A stretch of DNA of 64,000 nt, taken from positions 1-64,000 of the forward strand of contig CAWEKI010000012.1 in assembly GCA_963809695.1 (NCBI GenBank), given 5' to 3'. The DNA comes from JAGDMJ01 sp963809695. Lineage in GTDB: Bacteria; Bacteroidota; Ignavibacteria; UBA10030; UBA6906. The translations under genes were made by a program, and so were the position numbers. Positions 35,064-44,630 of the stretch are shown here, one piece after another; positions within the stretch are counted from its first letter, which is position 1, and the number at the start of each line of letters is the position of its first letter. Below the pieces are notes generated by a model, which made no database searches, was not told where the DNA came from, and worked only from the letters and a program-made list of their open reading frames with translations.

Positions 35064-35085
35064 CTCCACGTAGTATGTATGACAT

Positions 35086-35277
35086 ATGATGAACCGTCTC
35101 CCGTTGGGGGTGAGACGAACCTCTCTGGCACCACTTCTGGCTTCACTACTACTGCTCTTCACCGTCATTGACCTTTGCCAAAGTAACGGATTCAGACGTT
35201 CCAGTACTTTGGCGAAAGTCAAGAGGGAGGATTCATTGTGGCAAAAATGTTCAAGAAGATCGGCGATTCTGCCTTGA
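35086..35277 (+). CDS. possible upstream ORF in the GntR leader
   Basis: A 63-residue frame starting ATGATG about 16 bases after the predicted transcript start, a spacing seen for several genes here. It begins MMNRLPLGVRRTSLAPLLAS with a Leu-rich hydrophobic core and overlaps the GntR start by 40 bases in another frame. It may be a regulatory uORF or chance. No ribosome binding site or homologue is recognised. The rest of the 317-base gap holds the ilv hairpin, the promoter and the dyad below. Confidence 0.2.
   Translation: MMNRLPLGVRRTSLAPLLASLLLLFTVIDLCQSNGFRRSSTLAKVKREDSLWQKCSRRSAILP
35170..35220 (+). promoter_or_regulatory. 16-bp inverted repeat, candidate operator of the GntR regulator
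   Basis: GACCTTTGCCAAAGTA (35170-35185) and TACTTTGGCGAAAGTC (35205-35220) are inverted repeats matching at 14 of 16 positions, 19 bases apart. Each arm is itself a partial palindrome around CTTTG, so the element may be two operator sites about 35 bp apart or one large RNA hairpin. It ends 17 bases before the GTG start of the regulator. Confidence 0.55.
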
Positions 35278-35960
35278 CACTGAGTCAGCGGATTGACGAG
35301 GATATCGAGCAGGCAATCCGGGAGAAAGTGCTCCAGGCAGGGGACAAACTCCCCACGGAAACCGAACTCTGCGCAATGCTCGGCGTCAGCCGGACTCCGC
35401 TCCGCGAAGCGCTCCGGCGCCTCCATGCGCGAGGGCTGATCAGCGTCAAAAAGGGGGATGGCATGTACGTCAGCGAGCTCTCGGGCGAGAGCGCGCTGTC
35501 CCTGCTGAACCTCTACTTTGAGCTGACCCTGAACAAGGAGACGACGCTGGAGATCTTGAAGGTGCGCCTGATGTTCGAGCCGCAAATCGTGAAAGAAGCT
35601 GCAACGTCCCGAACTGACAACGACCTGAGGGATCTGCGACAGACACTGGACGAACTCCGTGCCTGCAATCACTCCGATCAGCAGTCAGAAGGGGTGATCG
35701 ACAACAGATTCCACACGCTCATCGCCAGATCGTGTCACAATGCGGTGGTGCCACTCCTCGTGCAGCCGCTCTATTCCCTCCTGCCAAAAATGCGCTCATT
35801 GGTTGGCGGAGCAGCTGCCGCAGATGATCTTATGCTGCGATATCACGAGCGCATCGTTGCGGCAATCGAACGACAAGATGGAGACACAGGTGCCAGACTC
35901 ATGGAAGACCATTTGCGCGTCACCGAAGAGAATTTTGTCAAAGCCATTCAATTCCTCTGA
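35238..35960 (+). CDS. GntR/FadR subfamily transcriptional regulator (FCD domain)
   Basis: Cytoplasmic DNA-binding repressor/activator of 240 residues. The N-terminal winged helix (residues ~12-80) has KLPTETELCAMLGVSRTPLR and ALRRLHARGLISVKKGDGMYV. The C-terminal FCD domain (~90-235) is all-helical with His residues in NRFHTLIARSCHN and RYHERIVAAIE that in relatives bind a metal. GTG start with GGGAGG 7 bases upstream. It is the first gene of an operon with a phosphoesterase, GH3 and GH27 genes, which it probably controls in response to a sugar acid or related metabolite. The inverted repeat immediately upstream suggests autoregulation. Confidence 0.9.
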   Translation: MAKMFKKIGDSALTLSQRIDEDIEQAIREKVLQAGDKLPTETELCAMLGVSRTPLREALRRLHARGLISVKKGDGMYVSELSGESALSLLNLYFELTLNKETTLEILKVRLMFEPQIVKEAATSRTDNDLRDLRQTLDELRACNHSDQQSEGVIDNRFHTLIARSCHNAVVPLLVQPLYSLLPKMRSLVGGAAAADDLMLRYHERIVAAIERQDGDTGARLMEDHLRVTEENFVKAIQFL

Positions 35961-35967
35961 GATCCGC

Positions 35968-38900
35968 ATGCGCGCCCGCGTCCTCATCGTTCTTCTCTCC
36001 CTGGCCTGCTCGTACTCGCCGGGTGGTGACAAGGTTTGGATCTCCCGTGCCCCGGCGGGCAATGCGTACACCCGGATTGTCCGGGACGGAGTCACGATCA
36101 TCCCCAATGGCCGTTGCCTAACCCCGCGGGGCAGACAGATCACCGTCGCACCCCATCCATATGGCCTCATCCTGAGCCCTGACGGCGTGACGGCCGTTAC
36201 TGCCAATTCCGGCGTGAGGCCTTTCTCTGTCTCGATCATACGGGATGTTCTCGGTTCAAATCCCACCGTCCGGCAAATCCCGGAAGGATACGAGAGCGAC
36301 CAGGGAATTCTGGCGTCGGTGTATATGGGACTGGCGATCTCGCCGGACAACCGGGTGCTCTTTGTTGCCGGTGGACAGGACGGCGGAATCTTCATGTTCG
36401 ATGTGGACACCGGCACCCGTCTCGGAGAGATTACCTGCAACACGGAAATCGGCGGACAGAAATTCGCCGACAGCTACATCGGTGATCTGGTCCTGAGCAG
36501 GGACGGCACCATGCTTTATGCCGTGGACCAGATGAACTTCCGTGTGGTGGTGATCGACGTTGTCATGCGGGCTCTCATCGCAAGCGCCGGGGTAGGGCGC
36601 TATCCCTTCGGCATCGCACTTTCTCCGGACGGAAAACAAGCCTACGTGGCAAATGTCGGCGTTTTTGCCTACAAGCCGATAGCGAGCCTGGATGCGAAGC
36701 GCCTCAATGAAACGGCGCTCAAGTATCCCCCCTTCGCGTATATGTCAAAGGAGATGTTGAACGGGATCGACAATGACAGCATCAAGGTTCCCGGTCTGGG
36801 AAGCCCGAACGTCCCGGAGTCTTTCTCCGTGTGGACTCTGGATATAGCGAAGCCTGGGAAGCCGGTTGTGACCGCGAAGGTCAAGACCGGCATTCTGGTT
36901 GGACAATTGGTGGATGGTATTCCGGCCGTCGGCGGAGCGAGCCCGAATTCGGTCGTAGCGACAGATCACTATGTGTTTGTCAGCAACGGCAACAATGACT
37001 GCATCTCGGTGATTGATACCAGGAAGAACAAGGTTGTGAAGAACATCTTCCTGACGCCCGACAAGCGGTTGGGAACGTTGCGCGGGGTGATTCCGTATGG
37101 TGTCGCCCTCTCGCCGGATGCAAAACGACTTTATGTTGCAGAGGCAGGCATCAATGCCGTGGGAGTGATCGATGTTCCATCGCTCAAGGTGCTCGGCCAT
37201 CTCCCGGCGGGCTGGTTCCCTTCGAAACTCAAGGTGAGCAATGACGGCAAGAAATTGATCGTTGCCAATGCCAAAGGGTATGGCAGCGGGCCAAACGGCG
37301 GGAGGGATTTCAACCCGGGGAAGAAAGGGTCGTACATCGGGAACCTGATGAACGGCACCGTTTCAGTCATGGACATCCCCCACGATGCCCGGTTGACCGC
37401 CGAGACAGAACAGGTCATCAAGAACAACTTTGCCATGGAATTGTCCACCGCCCCGGCCTTCGCCTGGCGGAAGAACAATCCCATTCCGCTCTACCCGGGG
37501 CAGAAACCTCGCCCCTCCAGCGCCGAGGTCCCGTCCCAGCGGAAGTGGGACGGGCATTCTCCGATCAAACACATCGTCTTCATTGCGAAGGAAAACAGAA
37601 CGTTCGACGAGGTTTTCGGGCAGGTGAAGGGAGCACGAGGGGATTCAACGCTTGCCCGCTACGGAGCAGACCGGAATCTCGCCAGCACCAGAGGAGATAT
37701 CCTCCGGGGCGTGACGGTGATGGTCAATCACCTTACGCTTGCGAGCAGGTTTGGCTTCGCAGACAACTTCTACTGTGACTCTGACGTCTCTGCCGACGGG
37801 CACCGGTGGCTCGCGGACACGTATCCAAACGAATGGGTGGAGACCAACACGCCCGCAAGCTATGGCGGCGGCAGAGAACCGAAGTTTCAATCAACTGCCC
37901 CTGGCACGCTCGCCATCACCGGCTCTTCGATCGGGGTTTACCCCGAAGACTTCAACGAGGCGGGCTCGCTCTGGGATCATCTTGAGCGGGGCAATATCGA
38001 CTTTTTTAATTTCGGGATGGGGCTTCAATATGCCCACAGCCTCGAAGAAATGGCGTTCAAGCACACGGGGGTTCGGTTCACCGTGAACTACCCTGTCCCG
38101 GCACCGCTGTACAGACGGTCCTCTCAGATGTATCCGACCTGGAACATGAGCATCCCTGACCAGTTCCGGGCGGACATGTTCATCAAGGAATTCCGCGAGC
38201 GTTGGATGGCCAAGGGGAAGAGCATGCCTCAAATGGTAACCGTTTACCTCCCGAATGACCATGGAGCCGGTATTCGCCCTGAGGCCGGCTACCCGTTTAC
38301 GGAGAGTTACATGATGGACAATGACCTGGCTCTGGGCAGGATTATCGATTTCCTTTCCCACACTCCGTATTGGAAAAACATGGCCGTGGTCGTTACGGAA
38401 GATGATCCCCAGGGAGGTGTCGACCATGTGGATGCTCATCGCAGCATTATGATGGTCATTTCCCCTTACGCAAAGAAGGGATTCGTGAGTCACATGCACT
38501 ACAGCTTCGGGAGTGCCATGAAGACGTTCTGGAATATCCTGGGGCTTCCTTACCTCAACCAGTATGACTTCAGCGCGACCGATCTTGCTGATTTCTTTAC
38601 CGAGACACCCGACTTCACGCCGTATACGGTTCGACCGGTGGATCCGGAGGTTTTCAACCCGGAAAAAGCGCTCGATCCGCTTGACGAGAAATTCGATTGG
38701 GGCGCACTTCATCAAACGCCCACATTGGACGATCCGGAGTTGATGAAAAAGTGGAGCGAGGAAGAGGCGGCCAACCGCGGCCTGCAGTCCGAACCGCCGT
38801 TTGCACCGGTCATCTCTCCCGGAAGCATGCTCTTTATGGATAGCATCAGCGTGTCGATGAAAAATCCATATCAGGCGGTGACGATCCGATACACGCTTGA

Positions 38901-39504
38901 CGGTTCTGAGCCAACCACTGTAGCCCCGGTTTTCATGGCACCGTTGACTGTAAAGCAAACAACGACGGTAAAAGCCCGTTCCTTCTGGCGCGAGGGAGTA
39001 TCGAGCCGGACAAGCGAGATTGTCCTGATCAAATCGCAACCCCGGCCGGCGGACCATCCTTCTTCAACCTCGCCCGGGCTGCGGTACGCATATTACGAAG
39101 GATCGTGGCAGCAACTCCCGGACTTTGCATCGCTCGATGCGGTGAAGCGCGGAGTGACGCCGGGTATCAATCTTCAAACCCTCAAGGCACGTGAAGACGG
39201 ATGGGGATTGGTTTACACAGGGTATGTCGAAGTCCCGGTCGAAGGCCTCTATACCTTTTTTGTCAACTCTGACGATGGAAGCAAGCTGGTGATCGGGGAG
39301 AACCTCGTTGTAAGCAACGATGGCGTGCACGGGACGTTAGAGAATTCGGGGGATGTCCTGCTGAAAGCTGGAAAGCATGCGATGACAGTGCAGTACTTTG
39401 AGGGTACGGGTGGTGAGTACCTCCGCCTGAGTTACCGAGGTCCCGGCATTGTGAAACAGGAAGTGCCGGCTTCTGCCTATAGCCACGATGGAGCACCTCC
39501 ATGA
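35968..39504 (+). CDS. secreted beta-propeller + phospholipase C-like phosphoesterase with chitobiase-like and PA14 domains
   Basis: Exported 1178-residue protein. A signal peptide ends near LLSLACSYSPGG; Cys14 could be lipidated, although the lipobox is weak. Residues ~40-500 form a YVTN-type beta-propeller (YGLILSPDGVTAVTANSG, PFGIALSPDGKQAYVANVG, YGVALSPDAKRLYVAEAG). Residues ~530-900 match the phosphoesterase/AcpA-PLC family of the alkaline phosphatase fold: IKHIVFIAKENRTFDEVFG, ADGHRWLADTYPNEW, VTEDDPQGGVDHVDAHRS. Residues ~950-1035 are a chitobiase C-terminal-like domain (IRYTLDGSEPTTVAPVF) and ~1045-1170 a PA14 domain (YYEGSWQQLPDF, NSDDGSKLVI). The open frame extends upstream into the regulator gene; ATG 35968 lies 7 bases after its stop. 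Its presence in a glycosidase operon suggests a phosphorylated glycan or lipid-linked glycan substrate; unproven. Confidence 0.85.
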   Translation: MRARVLIVLLSLACSYSPGGDKVWISRAPAGNAYTRIVRDGVTIIPNGRCLTPRGRQITVAPHPYGLILSPDGVTAVTANSGVRPFSVSIIRDVLGSNPTVRQIPEGYESDQGILASVYMGLAISPDNRVLFVAGGQDGGIFMFDVDTGTRLGEITCNTEIGGQKFADSYIGDLVLSRDGTMLYAVDQMNFRVVVIDVVMRALIASAGVGRYPFGIALSPDGKQAYVANVGVFAYKPIASLDAKRLNETALKYPPFAYMSKEMLNGIDNDSIKVPGLGSPNVPESFSVWTLDIAKPGKPVVTAKVKTGILVGQLVDGIPAVGGASPNSVVATDHYVFVSNGNNDCISVIDTRKNKVVKNIFLTPDKRLGTLRGVIPYGVALSPDAKRLYVAEAGINAVGVIDVPSLKVLGHLPAGWFPSKLKVSNDGKKLIVANAKGYGSGPNGGRDFNPGKKGSYIGNLMNGTVSVMDIPHDARLTAETEQVIKNNFAMELSTAPAFAWRKNNPIPLYPGQKPRPSSAEVPSQRKWDGHSPIKHIVFIAKENRTFDEVFGQVKGARGDSTLARYGADRNLASTRGDILRGVTVMVNHLTLASRFGFADNFYCDSDVSADGHRWLADTYPNEWVETNTPASYGGGREPKFQSTAPGTLAITGSSIGVYPEDFNEAGSLWDHLERGNIDFFNFGMGLQYAHSLEEMAFKHTGVRFTVNYPVPAPLYRRSSQMYPTWNMSIPDQFRADMFIKEFRERWMAKGKSMPQMVTVYLPNDHGAGIRPEAGYPFTESYMMDNDLALGRIIDFLSHTPYWKNMAVVVTEDDPQGGVDHVDAHRSIMMVISPYAKKGFVSHMHYSFGSAMKTFWNILGLPYLNQYDFSATDLADFFTETPDFTPYTVRPVDPEVFNPEKALDPLDEKFDWGALHQTPTLDDPELMKKWSEEEAANRGLQSEPPFAPVISPGSMLFMDSISVSMKNPYQAVTIRYTLDGSEPTTVAPVFMAPLTVKQTTTVKARSFWREGVSSRTSEIVLIKSQPRPADHPSSTSPGLRYAYYEGSWQQLPDFASLDAVKRGVTPGINLQTLKAREDGWGLVYTGYVEVPVEGLYTFFVNSDDGSKLVIGENLVVSNDGVHGTLENSGDVLLKAGKHAMTVQYFEGTGGEYLRLSYRGPGIVKQEVPASAYSHDGAPP

Positions 39505-42143
39505 AACGCATAGTCTTCTTGTGGGCGGTCATGACGGCCCTTGTCCTGACCGTGGCGGTGTCCCTGTCGCAAAAGGCGGGCCAGCCGCCCTACCTCAACC
39601 CCAAACTCCCCGTCGACGAACGCGTGAAGGACCTTTTGGGGAGAATGACCCTTGAGGAGAAGGTCTCGCAAATGCAGAATAATGCCCCGGCCATTCCCCG
39701 GTTGTTCATTCCGGCCTATGATTGGTGGAACGAGGCGCTTCATGGCGTGGCACGAGCCGGAGTGGCGACGGTTTTCCCTCAGGCCATAGGATTGGCCGCC
39801 ACGTGGGATACCGATCTGATGCTCGACGTTGCGTCCGTGATCGGCGAGGAAGCGCGGGCCAAGTACCATGAAGCGCTCCGGAATAACCAGCATGGCAACT
39901 ATCAGGGCCTGACGTTCTGGTCCCCAAACATCAACATTTTCCGTGATCCCCGGTGGGGAAGAGGGCAGGAAACGTACGGCGAAGATCCGTATCTGACCGG
40001 TCGCCTGGGAGTCAGCTTTGTCCGGGGAATGCAAGGGGAAGACCCCCGATATCTCAAGACAGTCTCCACGCCGAAACATTTTGCCGTGCACAGCGGTCCG
40101 GAACGGCTTCGCCACACGTTCGACGTTCCAGTCGATGAAAGGGATCTGCGCGAAACATATCTCCCTGCCTTCGAGGCGTGCGTGCGGGAGGGGGAAGCGT
40201 TCTCCATCATGTGTGCTTACAACAGCTATGCCGGGGAACCCTGCTGCAGCAATGATTATTTCCTTACGAAGATACTCCGCAAGGAATGGGGGTTCAAGGG
40301 GTATGTGGTGTCCGACTGTGGAGCGATCACGGATATGTATGCGGGACACCGAAGTTTTACCTCAGCTCCGGAAGCTTCGGCTGCTGCCGTGCGGGCAGGC
40401 TGTGACCTGAGCTGTGGCAACGAGTATTCTTCCCTGATTGAGGCGGTTGCGAAAGGGTTGATTCATAAGGAGGAGATCGACGAATCAGTGCGACGGTTGT
40501 TCACCGCGAGATTCCGCCTGGGAATGTTTGATCCTCCTGATATGGTACCGTATGCGCGGATCCCCTATTCCACAAACGACAGCAGGCAGCACAAGGAGCT
40601 TGCACTGAAGGCAGCACGGGAGTCCATCGTCCTGCTGAAAAATGAGGGTAATCTTCTTCCATTGAGCAAAGACATGAAGAGAATTGCCGTCATCGGGCCG
40701 AATGCCGACGATGTGCAGGTCCTCCTCGGGAACTACCACGGCACCCCATCGGCGCCGGTCACCCCGCTTCAGGGAATCAAAAGCCGGGTCTCCCCGCTGA
40801 CGCATGTCCTGTTCGCACAGGGAAGTCCCCTGGCCGATGGCTTATGGGCTGACGCCACCTCGATCCCGGCGCTCCGTTTCGGTCCTGGCCTGAAAGGGGA
40901 ATACTTCCCCAATATGAGGCTTGCGGGAAAGCCTGCAGTTATACGCACCGATCCAGAGGTGGATTTCAACTGGGGCCCCGATCCTCCCAATCCAAAACTC
41001 CCCGCTGACAGCTTCTCCGTCCGCTGGACGGGAAAGCTGGTCGCCCCCAAGAGCGGTACATACAGGATCGGTGTCATAGCGGATAACGGATGCCGCCTCT
41101 GGATCGACGGCAGCCCGGTGGTCGATGAATGGAAAGATGGCGGCGACCGCACCGTGATGAAAGAAAAGACCCTGAAAGCGGGAAGGGCCCATCAAATCAA
41201 ACTGGAATACTATACACATGGCGGTGGCGCAATAGCAAAGCTCGTCTGGGTTCTCCCCGGCGCGGACTTGCTGGCGGAAGCTCTTGACGTGGCTAAGCAT
41301 GCGGACGCGGTGGTCCTTTGCCTCGGGCTCTCTCCAAGACTTGAAGGAGAAGAAATGGACGTGCAGGTGGAAGGCTTCTCGGGTGGCGACCGCCTGACGC
41401 TCGACCTGCCGAAGATCCAGGAGAACCTGCTGCGGGCTATTGACGCTCTGAAGAAGCCCACCGTCCTTGTCCTTCTCAACGGAAGCGCTGTCGCCGTCAA
41501 TTGGGCGGATTCGCATATCCCTGCCATCGTGGAAGCATGGTATCCAGGCGAGGAAGCTGGCAATGCCGTCGCGGATGTGCTTTTCGGAAATTACAATCCG
41601 GGCGGCCGGCTCCCGGTCACATTCTACAAATCTGTCGATCAGCTCCCTCCCTTTGAGGATTACAGGATGGCCGGACGCACATATCGCTACAGCAAGCAAG
41701 CGCCTCTTTACCCCTTCGGGTACGGGCTGAGCTACACCCAATTTACCTACAGCGATCTCACCCTGGATAAGCAACAGATCCGCGGGGGAGATTCGCTTCG
41801 GGTCTCGTTGAGGGTGAAGAATACCGGCCCGGTGGAAGGTGATGAAGTTGTGCAATTGTATCTCACTGACGAACAGGCTTCCGTCCCCGTTCCTCTGCGG
41901 TCGTTGCAGGGCTTCCACAGGCTGCGACTTGCTGCAGGGCAATCGGACAGCGTGTCGTTCATTCTCTCTCCACGCCAGATGTCTCTCCTCGATGCGCAGA
42001 TGAAGCGCGTCGTGGAGCCAGGGTACTTCACCGTTGCGGTGGGTGGGAAGCAGCCGGACCTCCAGGGCACTGCGGATGCACGCATAGCAACGGTCGAGAA
42101 GGCACGGTTTGAAGTGACCGGCGAGGTAGCTCCGGTCCCTTGA
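39501..42143 (+). CDS. GH3 beta-glycosidase with PA14 insertion
   Basis: Exported 880-residue enzyme. The signal peptide is MKRIVFLWAVMTALVLTVAV. The N-terminal TIM barrel has YDWWNEALHGVARAG, NINIFRDPRWGRGQETYGED, KHFAVHSGPE and GYVVSDCGAI with nucleophile Asp272. A PA14 domain (residues ~460-590, GEYFPNMRLAGKP, IADNGCRLWIDGSPVVDEW) is inserted in the second alpha/beta domain, as in many beta-glucosidases/xylosidases of Bacteroidota. A fibronectin-like C-terminal domain follows FPFGYGLSYTQFTYSDL-type sequence (seen as PFGYGLSYTQFTYSDL). The WWNEALHG form is typical of beta-xylosidase/glucosidase members. It overlaps the phosphoesterase stop by four bases (ATGA) and is followed by GH27 after 4 bases. 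Confidence 0.93.
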   Translation: MKRIVFLWAVMTALVLTVAVSLSQKAGQPPYLNPKLPVDERVKDLLGRMTLEEKVSQMQNNAPAIPRLFIPAYDWWNEALHGVARAGVATVFPQAIGLAATWDTDLMLDVASVIGEEARAKYHEALRNNQHGNYQGLTFWSPNINIFRDPRWGRGQETYGEDPYLTGRLGVSFVRGMQGEDPRYLKTVSTPKHFAVHSGPERLRHTFDVPVDERDLRETYLPAFEACVREGEAFSIMCAYNSYAGEPCCSNDYFLTKILRKEWGFKGYVVSDCGAITDMYAGHRSFTSAPEASAAAVRAGCDLSCGNEYSSLIEAVAKGLIHKEEIDESVRRLFTARFRLGMFDPPDMVPYARIPYSTNDSRQHKELALKAARESIVLLKNEGNLLPLSKDMKRIAVIGPNADDVQVLLGNYHGTPSAPVTPLQGIKSRVSPLTHVLFAQGSPLADGLWADATSIPALRFGPGLKGEYFPNMRLAGKPAVIRTDPEVDFNWGPDPPNPKLPADSFSVRWTGKLVAPKSGTYRIGVIADNGCRLWIDGSPVVDEWKDGGDRTVMKEKTLKAGRAHQIKLEYYTHGGGAIAKLVWVLPGADLLAEALDVAKHADAVVLCLGLSPRLEGEEMDVQVEGFSGGDRLTLDLPKIQENLLRAIDALKKPTVLVLLNGSAVAVNWADSHIPAIVEAWYPGEEAGNAVADVLFGNYNPGGRLPVTFYKSVDQLPPFEDYRMAGRTYRYSKQAPLYPFGYGLSYTQFTYSDLTLDKQQIRGGDSLRVSLRVKNTGPVEGDEVVQLYLTDEQASVPVPLRSLQGFHRLRLAAGQSDSVSFILSPRQMSLLDAQMKRVVEPGYFTVAVGGKQPDLQGTADARIATVEKARFEVTGEVAPVP

Positions 42144-42147
42144 CTCT

Positions 42148-44508
42148 ATGCAAAACTCCGCTTACGATCGCTTCATGAGCCATAAGATGAAAATACTGAG
42201 TCTTGTTCTCGTGACATACTCGTTTCTGTTGCCGGCGCTTGCCAAGGATCCTCCATTCTACGTGAAGAAGAGCACCTGGTATGAGACCATGCGGCTGTCG
42301 CGTGAAGGGCTGGCTAAACACGAAGCGGCGATACGAGCTGCAGAAAAATCCATGCTCGGCCCCTGGTACATGATTGGTCCGTTCCCAAGCGTGACCGGCA
42401 GGCCTTTCCGTGAGGTCTTCCCGCCGGAAAAGGAGATTGTCCTCGACAAAGCGTATGCAGACCGAAAATTCGCCTGGATGAGACATCCCGAATGGGGGAG
42501 CGGGAAAGTCATCGAGCTTCCTCATGTCAACCACAGTGCGGCCTATGTGTACCGGACTCTGTCCGTCCTCCGGGATACTGCGGTCACGCTCTACCTGGGA
42601 AGCGACGACGGGCTCAAAGTCTGGGTGAATCAGAAGCTGGTGCTCATGGACAGCTCCAGCCGCGGCGCCGCCCCCAACCAGGATACTACGCAGATCCACC
42701 TCAGGGCCGGCACGAATGACCTGCTCATGAAGATCAACAATGGTGAGGGAGATTACGCCTTTTGCTTCTCACTGAGCCCGTACACGGTGGATGATCTCTG
42801 GAGCCTCATTCAGCGCGACTTTTCCAGTCCTGACCAACTCCGGGAAATGTACTGGGAACGGCAGGACGGCATCTGGGAGAGAGCATGGAAGCAGGGGGAT
42901 GTGCATGAGCTGGCCGGCCGGTACGCCACGGCATGCGCGGAGGTTTCGGACGAGCCCGCTTCTGCCGCAAAGGCACTTTCCGCACGGGCAGTGACCCCTT
43001 CCGATCTACAAAATGTGAGAGAGCTTTACCTGGACGCTCGGCGCAAGGAGCTAACCAGCCTGGTGCCGCTTGGCACTAAAGAATCGCCATCGCCCCGCAT
43101 TAATGGGGCAAGAGTGTTCGGCGTCCGCCCCGGCCATCCTTTCATGTTCCGGATTGCCGCGACGGGGGAGCGGCCAATGCAGTTTCATGCTGACCGTCTG
43201 CCTGCCGGGCTGATTCTTGATACCGCGACGGGCCAGATCACCGGCGCGGTCCGCGACCGGGGAGAATATACAATGAAGCTCCACGCCTCGAACCGGCTTG
43301 GCACCACAGAGCGGGATCTTCGGGTCGTGGTCGGAAACAGGATCGCCCTCACCCCGCCGCTCGGGTGGAACAGCTGGAACTGCTTTGCCGGCGCGGTCGA
43401 TGACCAGAAAGTGCGCCAGGCTGCCGAGGCGATGGTCAAGAGTGGGTTGATCAACCACGGGTGGACGTATATCAACATCGACGATTGCTGGAGCATCGAG
43501 CCCGGATCGAAGGGTCCGAACACGATGGGAATCCCGCGCGACGCGAACGGCATGATCAACACGAACAAGAAGTTCCCCGACATGAAGGCCCTGGCCGATT
43601 ACGTCCATAGCCTGGGTTTGAAGATGGGCATCTACTCGTCCCCCGGGCCGCTGACGTGCGCCGGATTCACTGCCAGCTATCAGCATGAACTTGACGATGC
43701 GAAACGGTTTGGAGAGTGGGAGATCGACTACCTTAAGTATGATTGGTGCTCGTACGGCCAATTTGCACGGGACACCGCCCGCTCCGAATACCAGAAGCCG
43801 TATCGCGTTATGCGCGCAGCGCTTGATTCGGTCGGCCGCGACATCGTTTACAGCCTCTGCCAGTACGGCATGGACCGCGTGTGGGAATGGGGGGATGCAG
43901 TCGGCGGTAACTGTTGGCGCACGACCGGTGACATCACCGACACATGGCAGAGCATGTCCAGAATCGGGTTTGAGCAGAACGGCCATGAACTGTACGCCGG
44001 CCCCGGCCACTGGAACGATCCGGATATGCTTGTCGTGGGGCTGGTGGGATGGGGACCGCAGCTGCACCCCACGCGGCTCTCCCCGAACGAGCAGATCACG
44101 CATATCACGCTCTGGTCACTTCTCTGCTCGCCGTTGTTGATCGGCTGCGACATGACCAGGCTCGATGATTTCACGTTTGCCCTGCTGACGAACGACGAAG
44201 TGCTGGACGTGAATCAGGACCCGCTTGGAAAGCAGGCAAAGCGGATCAGCGTCACGGGAACCCTTGAGGTTTGGGCCAAAGAGATGGAGGACGGTTCGAA
44301 GGCGGTCGGTCTATTCAACCGCGGGCAGCATATGTCGAATGTAACTGTCGCATGGTCGGACCTTGGCATCACGGGGCGACAAAACGTTCGAGATGTGTGG
44401 CAACAGAAAGATGTCGGCGCGTTTGAAAAAACGTTCACGGCTCCGGTGCCGAGGCATGGAGCAGTGCTGCTGCGCGTGACGAAAGCAGATGAAAAACCCG
44501 GGCTCTGA
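42148..44508 (+). CDS. GH27 alpha-galactosidase-like enzyme with N-terminal accessory domains
   Basis: Exported 786-residue enzyme; in-frame ATGs at 42175 and 42187 would give a more compact signal peptide (MKILSLVLVTYSFLLPALA). Residues ~65-215 hold a beta-sandwich accessory module (YLGSDDGLKVWVNQKLVLMD) also found in two proteins of the 47-64 kb operon. Residues ~315-395 are a putative Ig-like domain (LPAGLILDTATGQITGAV). The catalytic GH27 barrel runs from ~400: LTPPLGWNSWNCFAG, YINIDDCWS, YLKYDWCSYGQ with nucleophile Asp532, and GHWNDPDML at 622-626 with the acid/base Asp. A beta-sandwich C terminus follows. Family activity is alpha-galactosidase or, in some members, isomalto-dextranase or beta-L-arabinopyranosidase. 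It ends the GntR operon. Confidence 0.92.
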   Translation: MQNSAYDRFMSHKMKILSLVLVTYSFLLPALAKDPPFYVKKSTWYETMRLSREGLAKHEAAIRAAEKSMLGPWYMIGPFPSVTGRPFREVFPPEKEIVLDKAYADRKFAWMRHPEWGSGKVIELPHVNHSAAYVYRTLSVLRDTAVTLYLGSDDGLKVWVNQKLVLMDSSSRGAAPNQDTTQIHLRAGTNDLLMKINNGEGDYAFCFSLSPYTVDDLWSLIQRDFSSPDQLREMYWERQDGIWERAWKQGDVHELAGRYATACAEVSDEPASAAKALSARAVTPSDLQNVRELYLDARRKELTSLVPLGTKESPSPRINGARVFGVRPGHPFMFRIAATGERPMQFHADRLPAGLILDTATGQITGAVRDRGEYTMKLHASNRLGTTERDLRVVVGNRIALTPPLGWNSWNCFAGAVDDQKVRQAAEAMVKSGLINHGWTYINIDDCWSIEPGSKGPNTMGIPRDANGMINTNKKFPDMKALADYVHSLGLKMGIYSSPGPLTCAGFTASYQHELDDAKRFGEWEIDYLKYDWCSYGQFARDTARSEYQKPYRVMRAALDSVGRDIVYSLCQYGMDRVWEWGDAVGGNCWRTTGDITDTWQSMSRIGFEQNGHELYAGPGHWNDPDMLVVGLVGWGPQLHPTRLSPNEQITHITLWSLLCSPLLIGCDMTRLDDFTFALLTNDEVLDVNQDPLGKQAKRISVTGTLEVWAKEMEDGSKAVGLFNRGQHMSNVTVAWSDLGITGRQNVRDVWQQKDVGAFEKTFTAPVPRHGAVLLRVTKADEKPGL

Positions 44509-44630
44509 GAGAAGAGACGAATAATGATCCGAGAACCGCGAACCAGACAGTATACAACAACCAATGAACAAAGCACAGGAGAGTATCAACAGCCCCTGTT
44601 CCCTGCTTGGTAGCGGGTTCACACATCGCC

